A stretch of 64,000 nucleotides of DNA from XYD12-FULL-36-8 sp964613805 (GTDB taxonomy: Bacteria; Bacteroidota; Ignavibacteria; Ignavibacteriales; Ignavibacteriaceae), in assembly GCA_964613805.1 (NCBI GenBank), contig CAZTJF010000018.1, forward strand, positions 26,201 through 90,200, read 5' to 3'. Each line of letters begins with the position of its first letter. Positions within the stretch are counted from its first letter, which is position 1. The translations under genes and the position numbers were made by a program. A model generated the notes under the pieces. That model saw only the letters and a list, made by a program, of their open reading frames with translations. It was not told where the DNA came from and did no database searches. Below are positions 37,045 through 46,148 of the stretch, piece by piece.

Positions 37045-37856
37045 ATTGCCTCCTCGTTTTTAATCTGATCATAAGTAAATACTGGACCATCCTTACAAGC
37101 ATAATACTTACCCATCACGCAATGGCGGCATTGACCAAAACCGCAATACATTTTCTTTTCCATTGAGAGATAAAGGTTTTCTTCTTTGTAGCCGTACTTT
37201 AGAAGATCCATCGTACCAAACTTCATCATTACAGGAGGACCGCAGACAATTGCCGGATTACCATTTGGTTTCATTTCTATTTTTTGAAGCAGTTTTGTTA
37301 CAAGACAAACATCCTCTTCCCATTGTTCGCCATCTGGTACTTGATCAACAGCACGAATAAATCTTACATTGTCGTATTTCCTCCACTCGGTTGCTTCATC
37401 CTTATAAATACAATCCTTTGGAGTTTTGGCTCCTGCTAAAAATGTGATGCTGTTATATTCTTTATTATCATGAAGCATTGTTAGGAATAGAGAGCGAAGT
37501 GGAGCCAATCCACATCCACCACCAAGAATCAAAACATCTTTTCCTTTAAATTTTTCAAGAGGATAATTTGAACCGAACGGACCTCTTATTCCAATAACAT
37601 CGCCTGGTTTTGTTTCATGAACATATTGCGTGACAAATCCCGTTTTCATAATTGTCACATCAAGATTTTCAGAAATGTAATGCGACGATGAGGGTGTGAA
37701 TGGACCTTCACCAATGCCAGGCACACTAATCTCAAGGAACTGTCCTGTTCTAAAAGGTATCGGTCTTTGGGGCTTCATTCGAAGCGTACGAATAAGCGGT
37801 GATTCTTGAACAACGTCGTAAATCTCTGCCGGAATTACTTCATAAGGATTTTGCAT
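37035..37856 (-). CDS. FAD/NAD(P)-binding and [2Fe-2S] subunit (HydG/PyrK-like, sulfhydrogenase gamma type)
   Basis: This 273-residue ferredoxin-reductase-like protein has an FAD domain (PIPFRTGQFLEISVPGIGEGPF), an NAD(P) domain with LILGGGCGLAPLRSLFLTML (about 111-130), and a C-terminal [2Fe-2S] site CGFGQCRHCVMGKYYACKDGP (C-x4-C-x2-C-x7-C). This is the gamma subunit design of group 3b NAD(P)-linked hydrogenases and of PyrK. Here it accompanies a group 4 enzyme instead. It should exchange electrons with NADH or NADPH; which one cannot be told. It lies 20 bases after the beta-like gene. Confidence 0.9.
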   Translation of the reverse strand: MQNPYEVIPAEIYDVVQESPLIRTLRMKPQRPIPFRTGQFLEISVPGIGEGPFTPSSSHYISENLDVTIMKTGFVTQYVHETKPGDVIGIRGPFGSNYPLEKFKGKDVLILGGGCGLAPLRSLFLTMLHDNKEYNSITFLAGAKTPKDCIYKDEATEWRKYDNVRFIRAVDQVPDGEQWEEDVCLVTKLLQKIEMKPNGNPAIVCGPPVMMKFGTMDLLKYGYKEENLYLSMEKKMYCGFGQCRHCVMGKYYACKDGPVFTYDQIKNEEAIWE

Positions 37857-37876
37857 TGCAAAGTTCCTATTATTAT

Positions 37877-38914
37877 TTAAGATTTTTCTAAAACCGATTG
37901 ACTTATGTTTTTAACTGCTTTTCTAAAATCAATTTGTGCCGTGCATGCCTCGGTGCACCTGCCGCAGCCGGTGCATCCAATTTCGCCAAAGTTATGATTC
38001 ATAAAATCAAATTTGCACAGATACCTGTTTCTGAAGCGTTCGGTCATTTTATGTCGCGGGCTTCCGCCGCCGGCAACTCTCGCATATCCAAACCATTGAC
38101 ATGAATCGTAGCTTCGAACTTTTGCAAACTGTTTTTTTGAGCTTTCATCGTTTAGAATTAAACAATAGCACGTTGGACAAATATTAGTGCAAGCACCACA
38201 ACCAACACATTCTTCCGATTCTTCTTGCCAGAGAGCCATCTCAGATTTCCTAAATTTCGAGTAATCATTTGATCTTTCGTATTGTTGGTTTTGCTCTTTC
38301 AAAAGATTTAAAGTATGATTTCTTTTTTCCGCTACTTTGCTCTCATCAGAAGCCGTGTGTTCCTTAACAGGAATTTCCTTTTTCATTTTGTCTAAGAATG
38401 CGTTGCCTTGCTCTGAGCCAGCATTAAGCAAGTAGCTGCCATTAATTCTTGAGAGGTTAATATCAAATCCTTTTTCAGAGTAGGGCTTCCCGCCGACAAC
38501 ATTGCAGTGGCAAGTCGAACAAATTTCATCACAATCAGAGGAAGCAATCAAAGTGTTCTTTCTCCAATTATAATAGGCCGGATCAACGAATCCGCTTTCA
38601 AGCATTGCTTTGTCAAGAATCAACAGCGCTTTCAGGTCACAGGCTTTCACGCCAACAATCAACCGCTTTTTTGCAATATCATCTACCGGATATATTTTTT
38701 CTCTTGTCAGATAAAATAGAATTTTCAAAGGATCAATTGTTCTGAATGAATTTAACGAGTTCGAGTTTTTTTCGTTTAGTTTTTCAAAACGAAGTATTGC
38801 CGGTTTGTTTTGACAGTAGTTTACTTTATGAGTAGTTATAACTTCGCTAAAGTCAGTAAGTCCAGAGTTAACTCTATTTAAAAAGGATTCAAAGTCCTTT
38901 GTAGAAACAATCAT
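37877..38914 (-). CDS. 4Fe-4S dicluster subunit (HydB/AsrA-like, sulfhydrogenase beta type)
   Basis: This 345-residue protein has two [4Fe-4S] sites in the last third: ECVGCGACTNICPTCYC (about 235-251) and IGCTGCGRCTEACTAQID (about 312-329). Extra cysteines occur at CDEICSTCHC (about 128-137). It matches the beta subunit of sulfhydrogenase and the anaerobic sulfite reductase A family, which pass electrons between the FAD subunit and the hydrogenase. It is the first gene of the operon: AAGGAGAG lies six bases upstream of the ATG, and a 663-base gap follows. Confidence 0.9.
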   Translation of the reverse strand: MIVSTKDFESFLNRVNSGLTDFSEVITTHKVNYCQNKPAILRFEKLNEKNSNSLNSFRTIDPLKILFYLTREKIYPVDDIAKKRLIVGVKACDLKALLILDKAMLESGFVDPAYYNWRKNTLIASSDCDEICSTCHCNVVGGKPYSEKGFDINLSRINGSYLLNAGSEQGNAFLDKMKKEIPVKEHTASDESKVAEKRNHTLNLLKEQNQQYERSNDYSKFRKSEMALWQEESEECVGCGACTNICPTCYCLILNDESSKKQFAKVRSYDSCQWFGYARVAGGGSPRHKMTERFRNRYLCKFDFMNHNFGEIGCTGCGRCTEACTAQIDFRKAVKNISQSVLEKS

Positions 38915-39577
38915 TGTAATCTCTCCTTTTTATGGAGCATTAAATAAAATATTTCAACAGCACACAAAAGCTATTAATTTCCGCTTAAGACTTTATCACA
39001 GATAATTAATCTTGCTTTAATAAATAATGTTTCGAAATAGAGTATCAGCGAAAGAGAATGAAATTTGAAAGAATGCAGAATTTTATAGTCCCCTATTTTA
39101 TTCCGCAGAATGGAGAATAAGAATTTTGAAAACGCTGAAACATTAGAAGTCTGTTCTTCAGTACACGGCATACAGGCTTTTAATGGAGTTCTATTCCAGA
39201 AAATCAAGACCGCCTCTTAAGTGCTGTAACTTAAGTGAAAACCGATACGTTAATTACGAGAACAGGAAAAAGTACAACCGAAACTTAACCCTGACCGAAA
39301 TAATTGTCAACAAGAAAAGATGTTCTTCGTAGCAATTATTAAAGTTCTATTCATATTCTGATAAACAACTGGTTTTTAATCTGATCTGCCCTCATTAATA
39401 TTTAAGGGGCAGCGTAGCAGATAGCTAAATTTTGGTTCAATTGCCTGTCGAACTTGACAAACAATTATAATAAAGTAATGTTTGCAATAGACCAACTGAT
39501 TTACAGTAAAAACATAGGACTTAAATGGTCTGAAAATTTAACTCAAATCATTTTATTAACATTTCGAGGAACACAAA
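38915..39577. other. Long divergent intergenic region between hydrogenase operon and response regulator
   Basis: This gap of 663 bases holds no gene I can support. It contains an inverted repeat CTTAAGT/ACTTAAG (39216-39222, 39229-39235) and a hairpin CTGCCC/GGGCAG (39386-39391, 39407-39412). It must carry the promoters for the hydrogenase operon (leftward) and the response regulator (rightward). Possible small reading frames exist (a minus-strand one at 38974-39207 and a plus-strand one near 39112) but have no ribosome binding site or family match. Confidence 0.5.
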
Positions 39578-39976
39578 ATGAAAAATATAAAGAGCATTTT
39601 GATTGTTGACGATGAACCGGATGCCATAGAATTTGTTAAAGCTGTTCTTTCGGACATTGGCGAATTCAATATCATTCCTGCCAAAGATGGAAACGAGGGC
39701 ATAAGTAAAGCTGTTGCCAACAAACCTGACCTAATCATTCTCGATGTTATTATGCCTGGAACCGATGGTTTTCTTGTCTTTCATGAATTGAGAAATTCAA
39801 AAGAAACTAAAGACATTCCCGTAATTATGCTAACGGGAGTGGCTGATAAAATTGGCATTAAGTTCTTGAAAGATGACATGAAAAATTATTTGGGCAATGA
39901 ACCAATCGAGTACATTGAAAAACCTCTTGATCCCGAGTTGCTAAAAAAGACAGTCCGCCAAGTTTTTAATCTGTAA
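39578..39976 (+). CDS. Stand-alone response regulator receiver protein
   Basis: This 132-residue protein is a single CheY-like receiver domain: acidic pair in LIVDDEPDA, phospho-Asp in LIILDVIMPG (about residue 54), Thr in VIMLTG and Lys in YIEKPLDPEL. There is no DNA-binding domain. It would act by protein contact or as a phosphate relay for the histidine kinase that follows seven bases later. It is transcribed away from the hydrogenase operon. Confidence 0.94.
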   Translation: MKNIKSILIVDDEPDAIEFVKAVLSDIGEFNIIPAKDGNEGISKAVANKPDLIILDVIMPGTDGFLVFHELRNSKETKDIPVIMLTGVADKIGIKFLKDDMKNYLGNEPIEYIEKPLDPELLKKTVRQVFNL

Positions 39977-39983
39977 ACTCTTT

Positions 39984-41192
39984 ATGGAGAATATTGTAGA
40001 AAAAATTCTTGAGCTTTCAAAGTTTTCCGAATCCAAATTTCCTATTGATAGCTTCTTAGAAGAATTATTGCCTAAAATTCTGAATGCTCTTGGTGCCGAA
40101 TTTTGTGCAGTGGCTTTTCCTGAAAAAGCAGACGACCCGCTTTATTTTCACATGTGCTGCTGGAAGTATAATAATTTCACCAAGACTTTTCTTAACGATT
40201 TCCTAAGAGTAAAAAAAGGTGTGAGCTCCATTGGAATTTGTGCTGAAAAGCGAACCATGCAAAGTTTAATTGAACAAGATATTTTACCAGTCGAAAAGGA
40301 AGAATACAGGGAAAAATTTAATATCAAGCCAACTAACATTTTAGCCATCCCAATGTTAAGCAGAGGAGAATTGATTGGCGTAATCGCGGTTTTGAATAAG
40401 TCCGGTGAAAACGATTTCTCCGAAGATGATAAAACGAGTCTAAAAATATTTGCCAGCTATGCCGCAATAATAATTGATAACTCAAGACTATGCGAAGAAT
40501 CCGCCACACACGAAAGAATTTCAAATTTGGGACAAAGTATAATCAACTCTGCACACGGACTGAAAAATATTCTAAATAATATGGACGGCGGTGCCTTTAT
40601 AGTTGAAAAAGGAGCAGCATCCAAGAACTTAAAAGAGGTGGAAAAAGGATGGGACATAATTAAGAGAAACTCGCAGAGATTGAGAGACTTGGTATTAGAT
40701 ATTCTGCTTTACTCAAGACCTAAAAAGGCAGAATTTAAATCATCAGACATAAATCAAATTTGCACTGATATTGAAGAACTGCTTTCGCAGAACGCTAAAG
40801 AAAATAACGTTGAAATTAAATTGTTTTTGGATCGGAGCATTAAAGATTTTTGTTTTGATCCGGTTGGAATTCACAGATGTTTATTAAACTTGATTTCTAA
40901 TGCTGTTTATGCGTGCATTCAAAAGGGTGGTGGACGCGTAAATGTAACCACAAAATTAAAAGAGAATACTCTGCTTGAGATAATTATATCAGATAATGGC
41001 GTTGGTATAGCGAAAGAAAATCTTGCTCACATATTTAACGTGTTTTTTACAACTAAAGGATCGCACGGTACCGGCTTGGGATTGGCAGTCACAAAAAAAA
41101 TAATTGACGATCATAATGGAACTATTGAAGTAAAATCTTTAATTAATGTCGGAACAAGGTTTATTATTACTCTGCCAAATCAAAAAATATAA
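39984..41192 (+). CDS. Soluble GAF-domain histidine kinase
   Basis: This 402-residue protein has a GAF domain (about 15-165, with ILAIPMLSRGELIGVIAVLN), a dimerisation region with the phospho-His candidate in INSAHGLKNILNNM (about 190), and a HATPase domain (LLNLISNAVYA, ISDNGVGIA, GTGLGLAVTKKII). No membrane helices are visible, so it senses a cytosolic signal through GAF. It pairs with the receiver protein seven bases upstream. The target of the pair is unknown; nearness to the hydrogenase operon is suggestive only. Confidence 0.92.
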   Translation: MENIVEKILELSKFSESKFPIDSFLEELLPKILNALGAEFCAVAFPEKADDPLYFHMCCWKYNNFTKTFLNDFLRVKKGVSSIGICAEKRTMQSLIEQDILPVEKEEYREKFNIKPTNILAIPMLSRGELIGVIAVLNKSGENDFSEDDKTSLKIFASYAAIIIDNSRLCEESATHERISNLGQSIINSAHGLKNILNNMDGGAFIVEKGAASKNLKEVEKGWDIIKRNSQRLRDLVLDILLYSRPKKAEFKSSDINQICTDIEELLSQNAKENNVEIKLFLDRSIKDFCFDPVGIHRCLLNLISNAVYACIQKGGGRVNVTTKLKENTLLEIIISDNGVGIAKENLAHIFNVFFTTKGSHGTGLGLAVTKKIIDDHNGTIEVKSLINVGTRFIITLPNQKI

Positions 41193-41259
41193 CGAGTGAC
41201 AGTAGAAATATATTAATCATCATTAACAATCCGATCTATCTTAGAAAAATTCTTTAAGA

Positions 41260-42417
41260 ATGAAACGTCTCCCAAAACAAGTTCTCATTCTCAGCTTCAT
41301 TAGTCTTTTTACAGACATGGCAAGCGAGATGCTCTACCCGATCACTCCGATTTTTCTTTCAACAGTGCTTGGCGCATCAATGGCTGTGGTTGGAATGATT
41401 GAGGGTTTAGCAGAAGTTACTGCCGGATTGCTTAAGGGATACTTTGGAGTTCTGTCTGATAAAGTTGGCAAGAGATCAGTATTTGTTGTGCTTGGTTATG
41501 GTTTATCAGCTTTAGCTAAACCATTGCCCGGAATGATTCCAAACACCATAACGGTTTTAATTGCTCGAGTTACGGATAGAATCGGTAAAGGAGTTAGAAC
41601 TGCCCCTCGAGATGCTTTGCTTGCAAGCTATGCCGAAAATAATACCGGCGCTGTTTTCGGTTTTCATCGTGCAATGGATACGCTTGGTGCAGTTATTGGT
41701 CCTTTATTAGCATTGTTTATGCTGAATTTATTAAAGTTTGATTATCAAACCATTTTTATTATTGCATTTGTACCCTCGCTAATCGCCATCATCTTCGCTC
41801 TATACGTTAAAGACAAAAAAATTGAAAAAAAATCGAGTCAAGAGCATGATTTGCTTGGCTTCTGGAAAAGCTCGCCGAAGCAGTATAAAACTTTATTCTT
41901 TTTGATAACTATCTTCTCTTTGGTAAACAGCAGTGATGTTTTTCTAATATTGAAATCTAAAAATATTTCCGGCTCAGATACTTTGGCAATTGCCGGCTAT
42001 ATTTTTTATAACATCATATATGCTGCCTCTTCTTATCCAATTGGATTGTTTGCTGATAAACTTGGAAAGAAAAAAGTTTTTATTGTGGGCTTGATAATTT
42101 TTTCTGTGGTCTATTTTGGCTTCGCTTCAACTAACAGTTTTATAGTCATCTGGATACTGTTTGCATTGTATGGAATTTATGCATCTGCAACCGAGGGAGT
42201 TTTAAAAGCATGGGTGAGTGATTTAGTTCCGGATCAAAATAGGGGTTCTGCAATTGGCTTGATTACAATGTCATCAAGCATTGCTGGGATGATCGGTTCA
42301 GTACTTGCCGGATTTCTATGGGATAAGTTCGGTTCACATGTGCCGTTCTATGTTTCCTCGGTGGTCAGTTTAATGGTTGCTTTCTCTCTTTATCAGTTCA
42401 GTAAAAAGAAATCATAA
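41260..42417 (+). CDS. MFS transporter
   Basis: This 385-residue protein with about 12 membrane helices has the MFS loop-2/3 motif (GYFGVLSDKVGKRSVFVVLGYG) and IGKGVRTAPRDALLASY, typical of a bacterial group near the multidrug/YfkF-like MFS proteins. The substrate is unknown. It lies 67 bases after the histidine kinase gene and converges with the decarboxylase gene, overlapping its end by six bases. Confidence 0.9.
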   Translation: MKRLPKQVLILSFISLFTDMASEMLYPITPIFLSTVLGASMAVVGMIEGLAEVTAGLLKGYFGVLSDKVGKRSVFVVLGYGLSALAKPLPGMIPNTITVLIARVTDRIGKGVRTAPRDALLASYAENNTGAVFGFHRAMDTLGAVIGPLLALFMLNLLKFDYQTIFIIAFVPSLIAIIFALYVKDKKIEKKSSQEHDLLGFWKSSPKQYKTLFFLITIFSLVNSSDVFLILKSKNISGSDTLAIAGYIFYNIIYAASSYPIGLFADKLGKKKVFIVGLIIFSVVYFGFASTNSFIVIWILFALYGIYASATEGVLKAWVSDLVPDQNRGSAIGLITMSSSIAGMIGSVLAGFLWDKFGSHVPFYVSSVVSLMVAFSLYQFSKKKS

Positions 42418-43878
42418 CAAGTCTTTAAGTTTCAATTGTATCAAGTCCCATGCTTCTCTAACATGTCTTTCCTCTGTTCTTAAACCAGAAATTGAAACTC
42501 TCAAAACAAATTTGCCATTCAGCTTCGTGTGAGATATAAAAAGTTTGCCTGTTTCATTTATGTTTTGTAAAAGTTTCTCATTCAATACATCAATCATTCC
42601 TTCTTCATTAATTCGAACCGGATGCGCACGAAAGCAAACTGTGCTGAAAGGTGTCGGTGCCATTCTTTCAAAATCGGGATGCTCATCTATCCATTTTGTA
42701 AATAGCTGACCAAGACGAATGTGCTCTCTGATTCGTTCAATGATTCCATTTACTCCGAAGTACCTTATCACAAACCAAAGCTTCAAAGCTCGAAATCTTC
42801 TTCCAAGCTGAATTCCGTAATCCATTAGGCTCTCTGCAGAATTATCTTCTTGTGTTTTAAGATACTCTGGGACTAAACTAAACGCTCTTTTTAGAACCTC
42901 TGGTTTACGAGTGTAAAACAAGCTGAGATCAATTGGAGCAAACATCCACTTATGCGGATTAACGACAAGCGAATCTGCCCGTTTAACTCCATTAAAAATA
43001 TGCTTCATCTCGGGAAGCATTGCAGCTACACCCGCGTGTGCGGCATCAACATGCAGCCATAGTTTTTCTTTCTCACAGATGTTTGCAATTTCATCAACAG
43101 GATCAATACTTGTTGTTGATGTTGTTCCAACAGTAGCAACAACACAAAACGGACGCCAGTCATTTTTTTTGTCTTCTCTAATTGCTTCGCTTAATTTCTC
43201 TGGTATCATTTTAAATTCGTTATCTACAGGAATTTTTCTAACTCCATCCATACCGATTCCTAACAATATTGCTCCCTTTTCAATTGATGAATGAGCGTGA
43301 TCTGAAGCGTATAATCTTAGTTTTGGAATGTTGTTTCCGCCTGATAATCCGTTTTTTCTAAAGTTATATTCTGCAACTTCTTCTCTTGCACACGCAATTG
43401 CATGCATTGAACTAACAGAGGCTGTATCATAAATAACTCCCCAAAATGTTTCGGGTAAACCAATCATTTGTCTCACCCAATCAACAGTGATTCTCTCAAG
43501 TTCTGCGGTTGATGGCGAAGTTTTCCAAAGCATACCGTTTGTATTTAATGCTGCGCTTAACAACTCAGCTAAAATTCCAGGCCCGCTTGAAGTTGAGTTA
43601 AAATACGCCATGAAGTTTGGATGGTTCCAGTGTGTTACTCCAGGCAGAATTATTTTATCAACATCTGAGAATATCTCGTCAAAGTTTTCTGATGATGCTG
43701 GCGGGTTTTGGGGGAGATTTTTCTTGACGTCGCCAGGTTTGATATCAGGAAGCACTGGATATTTCTCGATTGATGAAAGATAATCAGCTATCCAGTCAAT
43801 CATTTTGTATCCATAGTTCTTAAATTCCTCTGCTGGCATATCGCCAAGTATACTATTTTGTGGTTGCTTGTTTTCCAT
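42412..43878 (-). CDS. PLP-dependent group II amino-acid decarboxylase (aromatic type)
   Basis: This 488-residue protein has the fold-type I PLP decarboxylase features: LHVDAAHAGVAAM (Asp binds the pyridine nitrogen) and NPHKWMFAPID (Lys forms the PLP aldimine, near residue 304), plus SSGPGILAELLSAALN near the start. It belongs with aromatic-L-amino-acid decarboxylases, which turn Phe, Tyr, Trp or Dopa into amines. The exact substrate is not readable from sequence. It converges with the MFS gene and is divergent from the acyl-CoA synthetase gene. Confidence 0.9.
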   Translation of the reverse strand: MENKQPQNSILGDMPAEEFKNYGYKMIDWIADYLSSIEKYPVLPDIKPGDVKKNLPQNPPASSENFDEIFSDVDKIILPGVTHWNHPNFMAYFNSTSSGPGILAELLSAALNTNGMLWKTSPSTAELERITVDWVRQMIGLPETFWGVIYDTASVSSMHAIACAREEVAEYNFRKNGLSGGNNIPKLRLYASDHAHSSIEKGAILLGIGMDGVRKIPVDNEFKMIPEKLSEAIREDKKNDWRPFCVVATVGTTSTTSIDPVDEIANICEKEKLWLHVDAAHAGVAAMLPEMKHIFNGVKRADSLVVNPHKWMFAPIDLSLFYTRKPEVLKRAFSLVPEYLKTQEDNSAESLMDYGIQLGRRFRALKLWFVIRYFGVNGIIERIREHIRLGQLFTKWIDEHPDFERMAPTPFSTVCFRAHPVRINEEGMIDVLNEKLLQNINETGKLFISHTKLNGKFVLRVSISGLRTEERHVREAWDLIQLKLKDLL

Positions 43879-43967
43879 TTGAGTTTAGCTCTTAATTTCT
43901 TAGCGCTAAAATAATTAGTTTTGATACACAAAATCAGATTTTATTTCTTTCACTGCGGATTTTATCT

Positions 43968-46061
43968 ATGGAACAAGCAATAAAAAATTTCTTCTATCCA
44001 AAAACGCTTTGCGTTGTCGGCGCCTCAACAAAAGAAAAGAGTATTGGCTACGAACTTCTAAAATCAGTTAAGCAATACGGCTATAAGGGGAAACTTTTTC
44101 CAGTAAACCCCAAAGCAGATTCTGTGCTTGATTACAAATGTTATCATACAATCTCTGAAATCATCGAGCTGATTGATCTTGCAATTGTAATGGTACCAAA
44201 AGCTTTTGCCGAACAAACAATTGATGAGCTGATCTCGAAAAATGTTCGTTCCATCATACTAATCACGGCAGGATTCAAAGAAGTGGGGAAAGACGGTGAA
44301 GAAGTAGAAAAACGAATTCTAAAAAAAGTTAAAGATGCTGGGGCAAGATTGGTTGGCCCTAATTGTATGGGAGTTATATGTACCTTTTCTGATGTAAGCT
44401 TGAATGCAACATTTGTCGCCGAGAAACCCGAAATAGGGGAAACAGGCTTTTGTTCGCAAAGCGGTGCTATCGCTGCTGCAGTTTTAAATTCTTTAAGAGA
44501 AACGGATATTCGCTTTGGACACATGATAAGCATAGGAAACAAGGCCGATATTTCTGAAAATGACATTTTAAAATTCTGGAATAAAGACGAACGAATTAAA
44601 ACGATTACTTTTTACCTTGAGAGTTTTTCCGATGGCCAATCATTCGTCCATTCCTTCATTCAAAACAAGGGAATTCAGAAGCCGGTAATCGTTCTTAAAG
44701 GTGGAAGAACTCAAGCCGGAATAAAAGCAGCCTCTTCACACACCGGAGCAATGGCGGCAAACGATAAAGTGGTTGATGCAATCCTTAAGCAATTTGGAAT
44801 AATTCGTGTTGATGATTTGTCAGAACTTTTCAATACTGCAAAGGGTTTTGCAAATTTCCCTGCACCAAAAGGAAACCGAACGGTTGTAATTACTAATGCA
44901 GGCGGACCAGCAATTCTTGCAGTAGATTCGCTGGAAAAGGAAGGACTTGTGCTTGCAGAGCTGAGTCAAGAAACAAAAGCCAAGTTAAGAGAAATTGTCC
45001 ATCCCGAAGGAAGCGTAAACAATCCAATAGATCTTCTTCCTGGAGGAACTGCAGAACAATTTAGGAGAGTAAATGAGATAGCCGCATCAGATGAGAATGT
45101 TGATGTGGTTGTATCAATTTTTGTTGAACCAATTATGGTTCCAGCTTTTGAGGTGATTGAAGGAATCAACAGCATCGCTTCGGAAAAGCCAATATTTCAA
45201 GTTGTGATGCCGCTACCAGAGTTTTGGGAAAAGTATAGAAAAAATTCGATGACTAGGAAACCTTTGTTCAGAAATCCCGAGGACCCTGCTAAAGTGATTT
45301 CAAATCTACTGTTTTACCAGACTAGACATGATCAGAGAAAATATTTATCAGCTAAGCCATCGCGATTTGATCTGAGTAATTTAACTGGGCTGCTTGAACA
45401 GCAGCATATTTCGAAAATCTGTGCTGCTTATGAAATACCTTTGGTTAAATCTGTTACTTTTAAGAAAGATTCATTGCTTAAAGCAGAATTACCAAAATAT
45501 CCATTGGTGCTTAAAGGTTTATCAAAAATGGTTGTTCACAAATCAGAATTGAACGCAGTGAAATTGAATATCAAAAATGCAGATGAATTGATAGTAGCAG
45601 CAAAGGAAGTTACAAGCAGTTTTGAGCAAAATAATTTTGAAGTAGAAGAATTCCTCATTCAGCCATTCATACAATCAAAACACGAACTGTTAATTGGTGG
45701 TTTCAGAGATGCTTCATTCGGACCAATGATTATGTTCGGTTTGGGTGGTAAGTATGTTGAAGTGTTTCAAGATACTTGCATGAAGTCAGCTTATCTCTCC
45801 GAAGAGGATGTTGATGAGATGATTGATTCGACAAAAATTGGTAAAATCCTGAAAGGTGTGCGCGGCGAAAAGTCGGTTAACTTAAACAAATTAAAGCAAA
45901 TAATTCTCTCCTCGGCTCAGATGATGCTTGATAATCCAAATATTGCAGAGTTTGATTTTAATCCGTTGGTTGTTGATGTGAATAATGAATTTCATGCGGT
46001 AGATGTGAGGATAAGAAGCCTGTCCAAAACCCTCTCCGAAGGAGAGGGCCTGTTGTCTTAA
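43968..46061 (+). CDS. ADP-forming acyl-CoA (acetate-CoA) synthetase, fused alpha-beta
   Basis: This 697-residue protein has a CoA-binding Rossmann domain (about 8-125), a succinyl-CoA-ligase-like region with GFCSQSGAIAAAVL and the phospho-His motif SSHTGAMA (about 253-260), and a C-terminal ATP-grasp domain (about 475-685, with YPLVLKGLSKMVVHKSELNA cut into the grasp fold). ADP-forming enzymes make ATP from acetyl- or other acyl-CoA in fermenting cells. The last 15 residues (about 683-697) are encoded by a GC-rich hairpin and look added. Confidence 0.93.
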   Translation: MEQAIKNFFYPKTLCVVGASTKEKSIGYELLKSVKQYGYKGKLFPVNPKADSVLDYKCYHTISEIIELIDLAIVMVPKAFAEQTIDELISKNVRSIILITAGFKEVGKDGEEVEKRILKKVKDAGARLVGPNCMGVICTFSDVSLNATFVAEKPEIGETGFCSQSGAIAAAVLNSLRETDIRFGHMISIGNKADISENDILKFWNKDERIKTITFYLESFSDGQSFVHSFIQNKGIQKPVIVLKGGRTQAGIKAASSHTGAMAANDKVVDAILKQFGIIRVDDLSELFNTAKGFANFPAPKGNRTVVITNAGGPAILAVDSLEKEGLVLAELSQETKAKLREIVHPEGSVNNPIDLLPGGTAEQFRRVNEIAASDENVDVVVSIFVEPIMVPAFEVIEGINSIASEKPIFQVVMPLPEFWEKYRKNSMTRKPLFRNPEDPAKVISNLLFYQTRHDQRKYLSAKPSRFDLSNLTGLLEQQHISKICAAYEIPLVKSVTFKKDSLLKAELPKYPLVLKGLSKMVVHKSELNAVKLNIKNADELIVAAKEVTSSFEQNNFEVEEFLIQPFIQSKHELLIGGFRDASFGPMIMFGLGGKYVEVFQDTCMKSAYLSEEDVDEMIDSTKIGKILKGVRGEKSVNLNKLKQIILSSAQMMLDNPNIAEFDFNPLVVDVNNEFHAVDVRIRSLSKTLSEGEGLLS
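46030..46048 (+). terminator. Stem-loop inside the 3' end of the acyl-CoA synthetase gene
   Basis: CCCTCTCC (46030-46037) and GGAGAGGG (46041-46048) form a perfect 8-bp stem with a 3-base loop GAA, 13 bases before the stop codon. A U-run is lacking, but a T-rich stretch follows at about 46072-46086. It may stop transcription, or be a dispersed palindromic repeat that landed in the gene end. Confidence 0.45.
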
Positions 46062-46148
46062 AATAGAACTATGATTTTTTTGTTTCTCACTTCTTGCTTC
46101 TTAGTTTCTAATAAACTAAACTAAAGTAATAATAATCAAGAGTATTTT

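Noticed and set aside
38974..39207. 77-residue minus-strand reading frame
   Set aside because: No ribosome binding site, no recognisable fold, and it sits in the upstream region of the hydrogenase operon. A short plus-strand frame near 39112 is equally unsupported.
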